Positions 24,042 to 34,925 are shown, numbered from the stretch's first letter. The stretch: DNA of 64,000 nucleotides from Seison nebaliae (GCA_023231475.1 JALJEE010001600.1:1-64000), one strand, 5' to 3'. Notes: generated by a model not told the origin, from the sequence alone. Program-made: numbers and translations.

Positions 24042-25547
24042 TTAAAAATTTAAATTTTTGGGAAATGAAGCAAGTATAAAATCTTTCTCCTCATTTGTAA
24101 TTTCATCATCTTGAATTAATCCCAATTCCCGATTCTTCATCGAATGTTGCCATAATTTCAGATTATGTTGTCTGTAAAGCTCGTGTAGTTTAGACGTGTT
24201 CTTCCTCATTTCATCTTCCGCCGTTTTGAAATTTTTATATTTGGTTCTAACTTTCAATTCTAATCGATTTTTGAGTTCTTTTGAATTTTTATGGAAATGT
24301 TTCGCCATTCTCAAAAGGTATTTGGGTAGAAAACTATTATCTTGTGCAATTGATAAATGTGTTGTGATGAATGATATTAGATACATCGTATGTGGTTTGA
24401 CATAATGCATAGAAATAAAGTAGCGAGAAAAACTATCTTCATAAGGTAAATTAATGAATTGAGGATATTTCACCATCCAATCATATTTACCATCAGCATA
24501 CATTTGTCCAGGTGAGAGATAATGGAAACGATGACGACCATAATTATCTCTAGAGTCACCAGGTGTTGCTCCCAATACTTGAAGACATTTTGATACAACC
24601 ACATCTTCAGCACCCAATCCCCAATCACATGAAGCGGCCGCTTTGTTGTAATGACTTGCATTCTTCGCATAACTGTACACCTCCATTAGTGGATAATTAA
24701 ATGGAAAATGTTTGATGTACATTTTTCTCGTATGAAATCTCGGTTGATAATTATCGGTGTAAACTCGGTAGCGTTGTAATTTACAATAATTCAATAAAAT
24801 TGCTCTAGAAAACACATATCCGCCACCACCCGAATGATAACCGTTGGGCAATATAGTTTTGAAATTATAACCGAATGTTGACGTGATATTATTTCTTTGT
24901 TCATATAAGAAGCGTCTAAGATTCTCCACCGCCACATAAGTATCATCATCAGCCTTTAAAATCCAATCGAAACGTTTCGCACGTAAACCATACATAAAGT
25001 TTTGATAGGTTTTGGTTTGATTCGAACTTTCATTCAATGTCATATTGCCATAATATTTATATCTTGGAGTACCATCATTATATCCTATGTTCGGTGGTAC
25101 TCCAACAGTTATGAAGTTTTCCGTATCATAATGTTCTATGTGAGAACAAACAAATCGAAGACCACGAAAAACTTTTTCAGGCAAAGCATTTCTTGTATCA
25201 TTCATGTCCAACTCTAATATTCTCATATAACTCATAACGGGATCATTCATTAAACTTCTTTCGATGAATACTTTATTTCTTGAAGATAATGCAATAAAAC
25301 CATCACATTTGAATCCCCATGTCTTCCACACAGCGGCTAGAGAACTTGAATATTTATTTGGTGTCGTAATTACTAAGCAGAGGATTCTTATGGGAATCTT
25401 TCTTCCATAATTTCCAAAATATCGAGAAGACTCAAAATTATATGAATTGTTTAATTTTAATAGAAAGTTAATGAAATAAATGAAATTTCCTAAAAATAAT
25501 ATAAATAAGAAGAGAAAAAACAAATTTTTTACACTATATCTAGCCAT
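24042..25547 (-). CDS. C1GALT1: Core 1 beta-1,3-galactosyltransferase (T-synthase)
   Basis: An intronless 501-residue type II Golgi protein. It would add galactose in beta-1,3 linkage to GalNAc-Ser/Thr, forming core-1 O-glycans. Residues 9-30 are the signal anchor. Family motifs: RILCLVITTP (53-62), VWKTWGFKCD, WILKADDDTYVAVENLR with the metal-binding DDD at 200-202, YHSGGGGYVFSRAIL, AAASCDWGLGAEDVVVSKCLQ (the E-D acceptor motif) and GRHRFHYLSPGQ. The catalytic features are all present. The C-terminal 90 residues form a basic, helical extension beyond the family domain. Seven or more N-x-S/T sites occur. The gene lacks introns, unlike most neighbours. Confidence 0.92.
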   Translation of the reverse strand: MARYSVKNLFFLFLFILFLGNFIYFINFLLKLNNSYNFESSRYFGNYGRKIPIRILCLVITTPNKYSSSLAAVWKTWGFKCDGFIALSSRNKVFIERSLMNDPVMSYMRILELDMNDTRNALPEKVFRGLRFVCSHIEHYDTENFITVGVPPNIGYNDGTPRYKYYGNMTLNESSNQTKTYQNFMYGLRAKRFDWILKADDDTYVAVENLRRFLYEQRNNITSTFGYNFKTILPNGYHSGGGGYVFSRAILLNYCKLQRYRVYTDNYQPRFHTRKMYIKHFPFNYPLMEVYSYAKNASHYNKAAASCDWGLGAEDVVVSKCLQVLGATPGDSRDNYGRHRFHYLSPGQMYADGKYDWMVKYPQFINLPYEDSFSRYFISMHYVKPHTMYLISFITTHLSIAQDNSFLPKYLLRMAKHFHKNSKELKNRLELKVRTKYKNFKTAEDEMRKNTSKLHELYRQHNLKLWQHSMKNRELGLIQDDEITNEEKDFILASFPKNLNF

Positions 25548-26784
25548 CTGCCTTTCTCATATTTTTTCAATGACAATGATATTATGACATTATTAAACTT
25601 TTTTACTTGTTTCTTCAAACAATACACAACATCTGCTCCTGAACAGTAAGTGGAAAGTAAGAAACCTATTAAATTAGACTACTATTTCCTCATGTTTCGA
25701 CTTCACTCCTTTTACTAACATATATTTAAGCAATTATTTGACAAATTTAATTAAATAATCTCTTCTGTTCTTCTAAAATAGAGAAGTTGTGATTCACTTC
25801 CTACTTGCAACGATTGGCCGGCATATTCCATAAAGTTGAGTATTAAGGAATTTGAGAAAATAATTTAGATATTCCAAACCAAATGAAGTTTTCGTTCAGA
25901 TCAAAGTTCCTTGGTATCGTACTTAATGTTCTGTTATGTGATTCATTGAAATCGCTGAAATTAGAGTCATCTTTGAATTTGAAAGTATCGAAATAGAGAG
26001 TGTTTGTCATGTTCAGATTAATAATAATTTTTCACATAATAATATTAATCCTGGAATGGGACAACCGTTGAAGAACTTCATTTCTCGCCGATATTAGTTC
26101 GATAATTGTTCGAGGAAAGGAGCCACATCAATGTTAGACCAATAATTTTTCCAAAAGTACATTTAATCAGTTTTTAATAATTCATTCGAAAATTCTCAGC
26201 AGGTAGGACATCGGGCGTCCATAGATTAATGCATAGAATAGAATTAAGTTAAAATTAAATGTTTCATAATTTTAGAGATGTTTTCTAAAAAGATATTCAT
26301 AATAAAAAGAATAACTCCAGGCGGTCGGAAAGAAGAAATTCTTGATAAACATAACATTTCGCCTTCTGATTCTAACGACATAAGATAATGATCAACTCTA
26401 TCTATTAACAATCTATCTTGTAAGTAGAATGAAAGTTTGCTTACATCGTTTGGAATAAAAATTTGGGAATTTTTGAAATTTTGTTAGCGAAAGTATAGTA
26501 ACGGTAAGATATATGAAATTTGAATAATTGATCTAATTTAAATTTATAGAATTGTTTATTGTTCATTTTTAGTGTCGCTAATTGAATTGTATTGAGAAAA
26601 AGTTCGAACTAATAGTCTCGAGATCCGAAGATTAACATTAACAAATTTGAATATTTTGGATATTTTGGACATTGAACCTTAAAAGTTAGGAACAATTTAA
26701 TAAAGAAATCTTCCAAATTACCAAAATTTACAGTTTCCATGGAATTCACGTTTAACTCGTCACTCCTCAAAACATTATAAAACA
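25548..26784. other. Intergenic DNA
   Basis: About 1.2 kb with no supported gene; the right part leads into the second retroelement relic. Confidence 0.4.
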
Positions 26785-27560
26785 TCACTGTTTACAACCC
26801 ATCAACAAAGGCAGAAAATATTCAAAAACATCTGATAAATAACAGTTACGGACTGCAAACAAATCACACGAAAGATGCCTTATTGGAAATCAAACAACAT
26901 TTCAACTCCTTCGAGTTGAACAAATTGACCCAGAAGAAGCAACCATCGTAATTGGAGATTGGAATATTGATTTTCAAAAATCTGCCCCAGGAAGTATTCC
27001 TAAACATAATGATTTTTATCCCCAAAAAAGGAAAACCTGCCAATGAACCGAAAAATCTTCCTCCAATAACAATTGATTCAACAACTTTAAAACTGATTGA
27101 AAAAATGATTCTTAACCGATTAGAGAAACAAACAAAATTCAACCAACTGTCATTCAGTTTTCAAAAGAGTGTCAAATGGCGACAACTTTTATTGTCAAAC
27201 TTTTATGCCAGGTCAGAAAACAAACGAAACAAAAAACATATATTGCAGCAATCGACGCATCAAAAGGCTTCAATAACATCGGAGATCCAGAGAATCAACG
27301 GAGATCCAGAGACATTGACCTTAAATCACATGAAAATTCAAACCACGAATGAATTGAATATCCTTTTAATTACCATCAATCACGATCTTAACGATAATAC
27401 AACGATCAATATTATCAAAAATAAAATAAAAGCAAAAGGAAATGAAATACTAACCAAAATGGCTCAAATGGATACGAACCTGAAAATGAAAATACTCAAA
27501 TATTTCATCAACGATTTATATGGCAGTAATCATATAATAAAAGGCAGTATCAAAAACTAA
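26785..27560 (+). mobile_element. Second decayed non-LTR retrotransposon fragment
   Basis: Reading several frames in order recovers an endonuclease piece (VYNPSTKAENIQ at about 26790, then IVIGDWNIDF at about 26950, the GDWN catalytic motif), the start of a reverse transcriptase (KLIEKMILNRLE, 27090-27125) and the palm motif A (YIAAIDASKGFNNI, about 27240-27280, with the catalytic aspartate). Frameshifts separate each piece, so it is inactive. Relic-like sequence may run on to about 27960, where it meets the gag relic on the other strand. Confidence 0.78.
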
Positions 27561-27994
27561 CAGACTGGACGATACATACAACACAACGATCATCAGAAAC
27601 ATGGCCAGATTGCCCAAAGTATCGAATAGAGCTGCTACCTTCTTTGTCGCAGGATATAAGCCATTGCTAATTCTGCTAAACCAGAGACAAGAAAAATTCA
27701 TCAGCAATCAGAATATCAATTTCTCTATACGGAACTACGAAGTCGATCAAACGAACCATATCTATTAAGAATATATATTAAGAACATATTATCATATTAT
27801 AATATAAGAAAAGAAAACCTAGAACATTTCATGAAGACGTTTAAAATAGAACAACAAATTCCATTCGAGATCAACCAATCGGCAAGAGAACTCAAAGATA
27901 CATTGGAGAAAAAGAACTACTACCAATACGAAGAAAAATGTCAAAAGAAGAAGTATCAACATGTAAAAAAATGAAAATGAAATGTAAAAAAACT

Positions 27995-28840
27995 TCAAAT
28001 TCGAAATATTGGGTATATATTGTTAATTACCTGGGATTGGACGAAATCAGGTTTTATTTCTGTATCGAATTGTCCCATCACTGTTTCAGTACCCTGGTAT
28101 TTCCGAACGCTGTTTAGGATGGATATTAATGTAGAATTGAAATTTATTAAGTCCGCTGCCAATCTGTGTTTTAAGGATTTCTCAGTTATTTCCTGAAAGA
28201 ATTTCTTCTTCGTTTCGGCCTTTTCGGTATTGGGATATACCTCTTTTGCCAGTCCTACCAATTTTTGGCTTGCTTAGTTAGTTTGGTTTGTATAATTTGT
28301 AAGATTATATAGATATAATATCTCCAGATTGTCATCTTCGATAAATATGGGCATATTCTTCTGTAAGTACGCCATAGATGGTTTCCTATCTCTGATAGAA
28401 TACAATACATTTCCTACCTTCTTTTCCACGGAGGCTTCTTCTGACATGGAAGATTTTCCTCTTTCGCAAGAAGTACGTCTTCTTTCGCAGAAAGTTCTTC
28501 TACCTTCATGGGAGGATTTTTTTCTCTTTGTATTTCCGTCCGTAATGACTCACTTCCACGTGAACGTTCCACGGTAATATAAACAGTCAATTGCCTGATT
28601 TGTTCTACCTTTTATTTATTATTGTACCTATTATTTATCTTCTCTCGTTTATTTTCTTGTGTCAAGGCTCTAATTTGGTTTACTAACTCAATGTCCTTTG
28701 GCCTAGGTTTCACCATCGCTACCAATTTTTCTGGCGAATTCTTCCATTTGAAGAATTTTCCCGAAAGACTAACCAACAGCTTCATTCCATTGAATCGTTT
28801 TGTAACTCTGTGAGAATAACTCTTTTGAAGAAGGCACTAA
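27995..28840 (-). mobile_element. gag relic of an LTR retrotransposon
   Basis: On the minus strand, directly inside LTR copy 2, broken frames encode a hydrophilic N-terminal part (LVAMVKPRPKDIEL, then QIRALTQENKREK) and a part starting LVGLAKEVYPNTEKAETKKKFF that resembles the helical capsid region of retrotransposon gag (L-A-x-x-x-Y-P ... F-x-x-x-L). Several stops interrupt it. No zinc knuckle, protease or polymerase follows, so the element is truncated. The position relative to the LTR supports the call more than the weak sequence similarity does. Confidence 0.6.
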
Positions 28841-28850
28841 CGCTACCACG

Positions 28851-29070
28851 TGAAGCGTTTTGATAGATAGTCTTTATTTGTATATAAATGGTGAGATATG
28901 AAATAAATATGAGAGGAAACGAATGTTACTTCCCAAGAAGTATAGAAAAGAATCCTAGGTATGACTGTGTCTTCTTGATCAACTGAGTGAGGATCTAGTG
29001 ACTGTTTTTATAGTCGCTTCCAGAATGCTTCGACCTCGGTGTTTACGGTGTAATTTTTTGCTTAACTTCA
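28851..29070 (-). mobile_element. LTR of a retrotransposon, copy 2
   Basis: This 220-bp copy aligns with 2332-2543. On the minus strand it starts TGAAGTTAAGC and ends GCTTCA, with a TATA box near 29005-29012 and AATAAA at 28873-28878. Just past its end is TGGTAGC, a possible primer-binding site, and then the gag relic, giving the correct LTR-gag order. The outermost 25 bp around its upstream edge reappear inverted at 33751-33775. Confidence 0.82.
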
Positions 29071-30057
29071 CTTTTCAATCCATGGAACTAATGCAAAATA
29101 AAAAGAAAATATCTAACTCACATATTGTGAGTAGTACATAGAACAAGAATACATTGACTCGACTCAGACTGTCCATGTCTGGTATAGATTCTGAGGAATC
29201 GTAAGAAGACGATGAAATTTCGGAAATCTTGAAGAAGAATATCACGAGATAAACCCTAGTATCGAACAATATGACTAAAAAATGATTCATTTTGGAAATG
29301 TGTAGAAGTTCGATTAGGAAATTTTGTCGATAAGAGTAAAAACGCGACGAGAGAATACCTTAGGCAGAAGCAGGACACTAACCAAATTCCTTCCTATATT
29401 GGATATTAGTTCTGTATATTTTCAGAAGATTTGTTCTTGTATAACTTGTTGTAAAATAAATTACATGAAATAATATAATTTAATTGATAATTAACTGTAA
29501 TTTTTATTAAGTAAAAGATGATAAATAAAGAAAAAGTGGATAATTAAGATAAGAATAGAAAATGGATATAGGAAAAAAGAAAGAACGTAATACCTGGTAA
29601 CAAGAAGAGTTGACTTCTCAGATGTATGGATCAATGAGTGAGGAAAGATTTTCGTTCGATGAAAGTATATGGTTTGGATTGGTCTTGTGTTTGCACATTT
29701 CTGAGTTTGCGATAGTCTAATTTATTGAAGTTGAATGATTCATAACATCAGTATGTATTTTTTGTTCATATTATGAACTTTTGGCGGTGGGACGAGAATT
29801 AACTTATCAATTTGCCATTAGTTTCTGTAACTCTTATTGATTATTTAAACATCCAAAATGTTCTGAAATTGTTTTAAACTACAATAGTCTTGATTTATAT
29901 TTCATCTTTTATCAATTGCTATTTAGAGATTTATAGCACAATAAAAAATATTAAACATGAAAAAATGGAAATATGAAAAAATGGAAATAAGAAAAAATGG
30001 AAATATTAAATGGAGTAAGGATGGATTAATTAAATAAAATAAGATTTGTTTTTTAAG
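29053..30057. repeat. Left arm of a large inverted duplication
   Basis: Two blocks of this arm match the right arm (32695-33775) in reverse complement: an outer block of about 55 bp at the LTR edge and an inner block of about 370 bp (29689-30057), nearly identical and including a triplicated AAAAAATGGAAATA motif. Between them the arms have diverged or hold different insertions, with a short match (ATCCAAACCATATAC in rc, 29667-29681). The arms enclose 2.6 kb. Confidence 0.85.
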
Positions 30058-30101
30058 AAATCTGTTCTAAATCACATGAAATAATCAGTTTGATTAATGA
30101 A

Positions 30102-31826
30102 TTAAGTAAAAGTAGCTCTGGGAACGATCAATTCATGAAAGTATTTTAAATTTCTCTCACATATTTTACAAGTCCACATTTTCTCTTTTGGTTGAAATGT
30201 CAGACCAAGTCCAACATTTTCTTTCACCCTATAAACTACATTTCCCCATGGTAATTTGTCTCTTAAAAACTTCAGTGGAATTCTGTCGAAATATTTCTCT
30301 AATTTTTCATATTTTTCTGTGTATTTCTTTAATTTTTTAATTTGTTTTTTATCCAACGATGACAAAATGGTCCCTAAACTTGGTGGGTTGGGTAAATTGA
30401 GATCTTCTGCGAGACAATATAAACAGAATATATGGCCACATGGATCTGCAGATATTAAAGGTAATTTGGAATTTCTTGAATGACATTTGTTACAGTTCGT
30501 GTTCTTTAAGTTTTCGTCGTCTAAACTGGAAGAACTAAGTTGTTCAATTGATAAATCTAATTCTTGATTGGAAGTGTTTAAATCAATTGGAAGTTTTTCC
30601 AAAGTTTCTGTTTTAGTATCTCGAATGATATTTGTGGGAGCACTCGTTTCTATGTCTTCTGAAACTATATTTTCGTTAACTTCGATTTTAGAGTTTTTGG
30701 AATTGTTTCTTATTAAGCCCAATTTTTTCCATAGAGGTCTCCCCAAATTCCGAAGAATATTTTCAGTCTTATCAACGTTAGCCGATTCGTTTGATGTTTT
30801 ATTTTCAACTAGTTTATCTTCATCGATTCTTCGCGGCTTATCAATTTGTATGTTCTGTTCCTTTTGTATTTCCTTTTCAGTCGGTTTGTTTAATTTCTTT
30901 TTCTCTAAAGCGGTTCTAGTAACAAAATTTTTAAGTTTATCTATATTTTTTGACATTTTCGATTTGTTCTTCGATAATTCTTGTTTATTAGATATCTGTA
31001 CATCTGGAACAGAATTAACAATCGAATTGTTATGAATATTAATTTCATCATCTACAACTTTATTCGAACCACTCAATTTGTAACAATTTGTTTCAATATT
31101 CTGAATCGATGATTCAGAATCAACTGGAAACTTCTTAATATATTGAAATGAATCGTTCTCAACTTTTGTATGAGATGAACGGTCTCTTTGAGGCATATGC
31201 CAGTTTTCTGATCGTTGTTTTTTTTCTATCTTGACATATCTTGGAGTTAATCGGAAGTTTTTCGAGGGATAAGAATGGGATATATCTTTCTTTAGCCATT
31301 GTGCTCGTTTTTCGCAAAGTTCTTGTTCCGTTTTTGAAGTAGCTCTTTCAAATTTTTTTTCATTCAAACAAACATTATTTTTAATATTTTTCTTATCATA
31401 CTTATCGACCTCTGTTATGTTTCTTTGTATTTTCTTTCTTAATTGGTCCAGATCTAGATATGTACGATTTTTCGAATCGCCAATACGACTGTATAACTTT
31501 TTAGAATCTCTTGAACCATAGAGTTTCCGAATTTTCATCAATCGACCACTCCGTTGATACTTTTCGAAAATTTTTAATTTTAAAACCGCCTTCACTTTCT
31601 TCACCATCGTTTTGATTATAAGAATTGTAGTATATGCAAGAATGACCACGAATAAGAAAAAAATGAATGTTCCCATCACCGTGAACTCGAATTGCATTGC
31701 ACAATTATTTATCTGTTCTAACTTGGATATACTGAATCTCTCAATTACACCAAAATTGCAGAGATCCATTGTAATCAATTCATAGTTCAATGCATAATAA
31801 ATTATGTAGTAGAGAATTTGGAACAT
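30102..31826 (-). CDS. Membrane protein with an incomplete RING-like zinc motif
   Basis: A single open frame of 574 residues inside the inverted duplication. Residues about 50-75 form one membrane segment (GTFIFFLFVVILAYTTILIIK); the next about 380 residues are charged, disordered and lysine-rich. Near the C-terminus is CNKCHSRNSKLPLISADPCGHIFCLYC, which matches the first half of a RING finger (C-x2-C ... C-G-H-x-F-C-x-x-C) and is closest in look to peroxin-type RINGs. The expected last C-x2-C is not nearby: TCKICE comes about 90 residues later. It might be a ubiquitin ligase relative with a split or damaged finger. Family not recognised. Confidence 0.6.
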   Translation of the reverse strand: MFQILYYIIYYALNYELITMDLCNFGVIERFSISKLEQINNCAMQFEFTVMGTFIFFLFVVILAYTTILIIKTMVKKVKAVLKLKIFEKYQRSGRLMKIRKLYGSRDSKKLYSRIGDSKNRTYLDLDQLRKKIQRNITEVDKYDKKNIKNNVCLNEKKFERATSKTEQELCEKRAQWLKKDISHSYPSKNFRLTPRYVKIEKKQRSENWHMPQRDRSSHTKVENDSFQYIKKFPVDSESSIQNIETNCYKLSGSNKVVDDEINIHNNSIVNSVPDVQISNKQELSKNKSKMSKNIDKLKNFVTRTALEKKKLNKPTEKEIQKEQNIQIDKPRRIDEDKLVENKTSNESANVDKTENILRNLGRPLWKKLGLIRNNSKNSKIEVNENIVSEDIETSAPTNIIRDTKTETLEKLPIDLNTSNQELDLSIEQLSSSSLDDENLKNTNCNKCHSRNSKLPLISADPCGHIFCLYCLAEDLNLPNPPSLGTILSSLDKKQIKKLKKYTEKYEKLEKYFDRIPLKFLRDKLPWGNVVYRVKENVGLGLTFQPKEKMWTCKICERNLKYFHELIVPRATFT

Positions 31827-32460
31827 AATTTATATAGAATTTGACTTGCGAATTGAATGAAAAATTTTTTGTTTTAAAGTTTTAATGAAGAATTTATTTG
31901 CGCTTCACTTTATATAGAATCATCATCATTCTATTTTAACAATATGAAATACTAACTGGAAAAATTTTAAAAAAATGCGCAATTATTTTTCGTCTCATTA
32001 TTTTTTGTTTAATTTATTATCAATTTTTTATACTTATTGACAATTTAATTGATGAATAATAATACGATGAAACATATCATTTTCGATCATTTTACACTAC
32101 AAACAACGACATCGGCTCAGCATATGCTTAGTGCCTATCTTCACCAAATGATCTCGTTCAAATTTCTCAATCGTACAAAAATTTCAACTGATTAGAAAAC
32201 TTATTATATTATTTCCATGTTTTTAAGTTCTAATTCAGTTGTGAAATAATTCTATGTTCCCTTGAAAACATCAATTTTCCTCAATTACTTTCATCATTTT
32301 AGTTTTAACAAATATCGAAATTCGTCAGTATTTTCATTTCGCAATAAATTAAAATTATTTATTTATTTATTGGTTAAAATTCCCGTCGGGATAAACTTGA
32401 AATAATGGGATAAATGCTTTATAAAAAATTTCTTCAATCTTGGTCATAATTATTATTTTA
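31827..32460. other. Non-coding spacer inside the inverted duplication
   Basis: AT-rich. At 32376-32396 a short stretch repeats the end of the module at 32461 (rc encodes LSRREF-stop), so the module's tail is locally duplicated. Confidence 0.45.
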
Positions 32461-32706
32461 TTAATTAAATTCTCGTCGGGATAAATTTAAAAAAAGTTGA
32501 TAGAAATTCCGGTCATCCTCAGCATTGATGTAATAACGAAGTTGATCGAGTGACTCGCGATCGATTGTTATGGTAGAACTTGGATTATAAGAGAATATTA
32601 AAACTTTAAAATCAGGTAACGATATATCTCGAGAAAGACCATAATATCTTACGGTATGGGTAAAAATAGAATGTGCATGGAAAAGATAAAAGCACTTAAA
32701 AAACAA
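32461..32706 (-). CDS. Orphan C-terminal module, open copy
   Basis: The frame ends HTVRYYGLSRDI ... LFLNLSRREFN-stop. Its last 65 residues align without gaps to the + strand at 34731-34922. Only the last part is shared; the first residues (MFFKCFYLFHAHS) lie at the junction with the inverted-duplication arm, so the true start is unknown. It is probably the last exon or a fragment of a larger gene. Function unknown. Confidence 0.45.
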   Translation of the reverse strand: MFFKCFYLFHAHSIFTHTVRYYGLSRDISLPDFKVLIFSYNPSSTITIDRESLDQLRYYINAEDDRNFYQLFLNLSRREFN

Positions 32707-33775
32707 ATCTTATTTTATTTAATTAATCCATCCTTACTCCATTTAATATTTCCAATTTTTCTTATTTCCATTTTTTCATATTTCCATTTTTTCGTGTTTA
32801 ATATTTTTTACTGTGCTATAAATCTCTAAAGAGCAATTGATAAAAGATGAAATTTAAATCACGACTATTGTAATTTAAGAGAAGTTCAGAACATTTTGGA
32901 TGTTTAAATAATCAATAAGAATTACAGAGACTAATGGCTAATTGATAAGTTAATTGTCTTCCCACCGTCAAAAGTTCGTAATATGAACAAAAAATACATA
33001 CTGATGTCATGAATGATTCAACGTCAATAAATTAGACTATCGGAAACTCAGAAGTTTGCGACCAATGTGCAAACCTTTCAAAAAATGCCTTCAAAATTTA
33101 TCTATGAATCCAAACCATATACGAAAATCGAAAACATTAATCGGACAATAGAGTAAATCGAGATCGAACATAGAAGATTTATCGGCGCTGGGTGTCGACG
33201 AACGATGGATTCCCCCATGACTGGAAGAATCATTGAGATGATGGTAACGGTTTTATACTCTAAAACTAAAGAATGTCTAAAATTTAGAGAGAGACGAATT
33301 ATCGCAGGAACTTTTTTAAAAAAATCGATATTTGGGTGCCTTCTGTCCGGAAAACTTTTTCAGGATGCGACGAATAATAAATTGAATCGGTCTATAAAAG
33401 TATTCCCCCTTTTGATTCTATTGTGAGAATATATTTTTGTTAGAATTTAACCGACTAATTACGTTGCGAATGTAGAATGATCACTTCAAAGAATAATAGG
33501 ACAACTAGCTGTATCAAAATTATTCGAATTTCATCGCGATCAATAGCATATGATCAAACATTGAAAAATGAAATCAGAAAATATTGGAATTTTATAAATT
33601 TCCCTAAGAAACTAAATAAAGTATGTAAGTGGTCATATCATCTAATGGAAATTAATCTAATATTACGTTAAGTGCCGATCGTATATATTTCAATAAAAAG
33701 TTTTATGAATAAGATATTTTCTTTTTATTTTGCATAAGTTCGAATTGATTGAAAAGTGAAGTTAAGCAAAAAATT
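32695..33775. repeat. Right arm of the large inverted duplication
   Basis: Reverse-complement partner of 29053-30057. The inner block spans 32695 to about 33075; the outer block, about 33720-33775, includes the first 19 bases of the LTR (TGAAGTTAAGCAAAAAATT at 33757-33775) and its outside flank. The open frames in this arm (33205-33426, 33477-33671) show nothing recognisable. The arm stops 11 bases before the ATG of the next gene. Confidence 0.85.
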
Positions 33776-33786
33776 GTTTTTGAAAA

Positions 33787-34620
33787 ATGTGTTACTTTTG
33801 GATTATACTGTTATATATCTTCATGAATTTATCTTATCTAACAGCAACGAATTATTATTTGCATTATTCTAAAATTCAACGAACCAATTGCTCCTTACAA
33901 CATGTTGCTCGTATAAGTTTGAAATGTAAAATGACTGAAAATTGCGTGGGTTATAAATTGAGTTCTGATAGGAACAACTCAATCAACGTTGATTATTTGA
34001 TTTATTCAAAATCATTTGAAAATGATATGAATGATTTTCTGGAAATTTCTAAGAATTCAATTCTTATATTTCTCCAAGGATGTATATGTCGACAATATCC
34101 ATATCGCCTTAGATTACCAACAAAAACCATATTGAAAGAATATGAAAGTTTAAATTTACATAACGGTACTTACGAAATTTTTGGTTGGTATTCAACTCAT
34201 ATGAACGAAAAAAGAGCCAAATATCGAACAGGTTTTTATCACAATGAAACAAATTTCTTCAACGGTCTAGAACGCTTATCAAAATTAACCTACAAATATC
34301 CGAAGCTAAAAATGGTCTTTACTCTAATTAAACACAACGAAAATTTTTCAGAATGTTTCTTCACTTTCGATAAATATGTCAATTGTGCTGACAATTACAA
34401 ATTGTATGGTACTCTTTATTCAAGCGAAGAACAAACACTAAAATTGGATTGGGAGAGTAATCAATTAAATTCACAATTTACCAGTACCGATTCATCTGGT
34501 TTTGGTTTTTGGTTTAGTAATACACCATTGTTCAAGCACGAAGGTACTTATCTCAGAATGTTCAGTGGTGGAGAATTTGACGTGTTTGATGAGTTGAAGG
34601 TAACACTTATGGAAAATTAA
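33787..34620 (+). CDS. Secreted protein with a PAN-like N-terminus
   Basis: A 277-residue intronless frame. Residues 1-21 are a signal peptide. The next part, CSLQHVARISLKCKMTENCVGYKL followed later by CICRQYP, has PAN/apple-like cysteine spacing. The C-terminal half (GFYHNETNFFNGLERLSKL; SGFGFWFSNTPLF; GTYLRMFSGGEFDVFDELKV) recalls the N-x-F-W-x-G-x-x-x-x ... fibrinogen-like extracellular folds, but I cannot confirm that. Several N-glycosylation sites. The start lies directly beside the truncated LTR edge of the inverted duplication, so its promoter may be derived from, or displaced by, that event. Function unknown. Confidence 0.6.
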   Translation: MCYFWIILLYIFMNLSYLTATNYYLHYSKIQRTNCSLQHVARISLKCKMTENCVGYKLSSDRNNSINVDYLIYSKSFENDMNDFLEISKNSILIFLQGCICRQYPYRLRLPTKTILKEYESLNLHNGTYEIFGWYSTHMNEKRAKYRTGFYHNETNFFNGLERLSKLTYKYPKLKMVFTLIKHNENFSECFFTFDKYVNCADNYKLYGTLYSSEEQTLKLDWESNQLNSQFTSTDSSGFGFWFSNTPLFKHEGTYLRMFSGGEFDVFDELKVTLMEN

Positions 34621-34730
34621 GTTTTAAAAATAATTATAATAAGTATGGAATCAAGTTTCATATTTCTCATCTACACTTCTCATATTTCGAACAAAAACTT
34701 CTTACATAATTGATCAGTATTTTCACATAC

Positions 34731-34925
34731 CGTTTGATACTACGGGTTATCTCATGACATTCGACTTCAGCATTTTAGAGATTTCATTATTTCCTACGAT
34801 ACCAGAGATCCTATGCCAATCGAACGAGAATGTCTCGCAGAATTACACCGATTGATCAACAGTGGCGAGAATCGAATTTTTTTTACATTTTTTTCTATTT
34901 TAACCCGACGGGAATTTAATCAATA
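34731..34925 (+). pseudogene. Orphan C-terminal module, broken copy
   Basis: Translates as HTV-stop-YYGLSHDI ... ILTRREFNQ-stop. It aligns without gaps with the open copy at 32461-32660, and the internal TGA stands where the other copy has an arginine codon, a single C-to-T change. It follows the PAN-like gene by about 110 bases on the same strand. No upstream exon was found. Confidence 0.55.

Noticed and set aside
33205-33671. Two frames in the right arm of the inverted duplication
   Set aside because: Not preserved in the left arm, so they are chance frames in repeat DNA.
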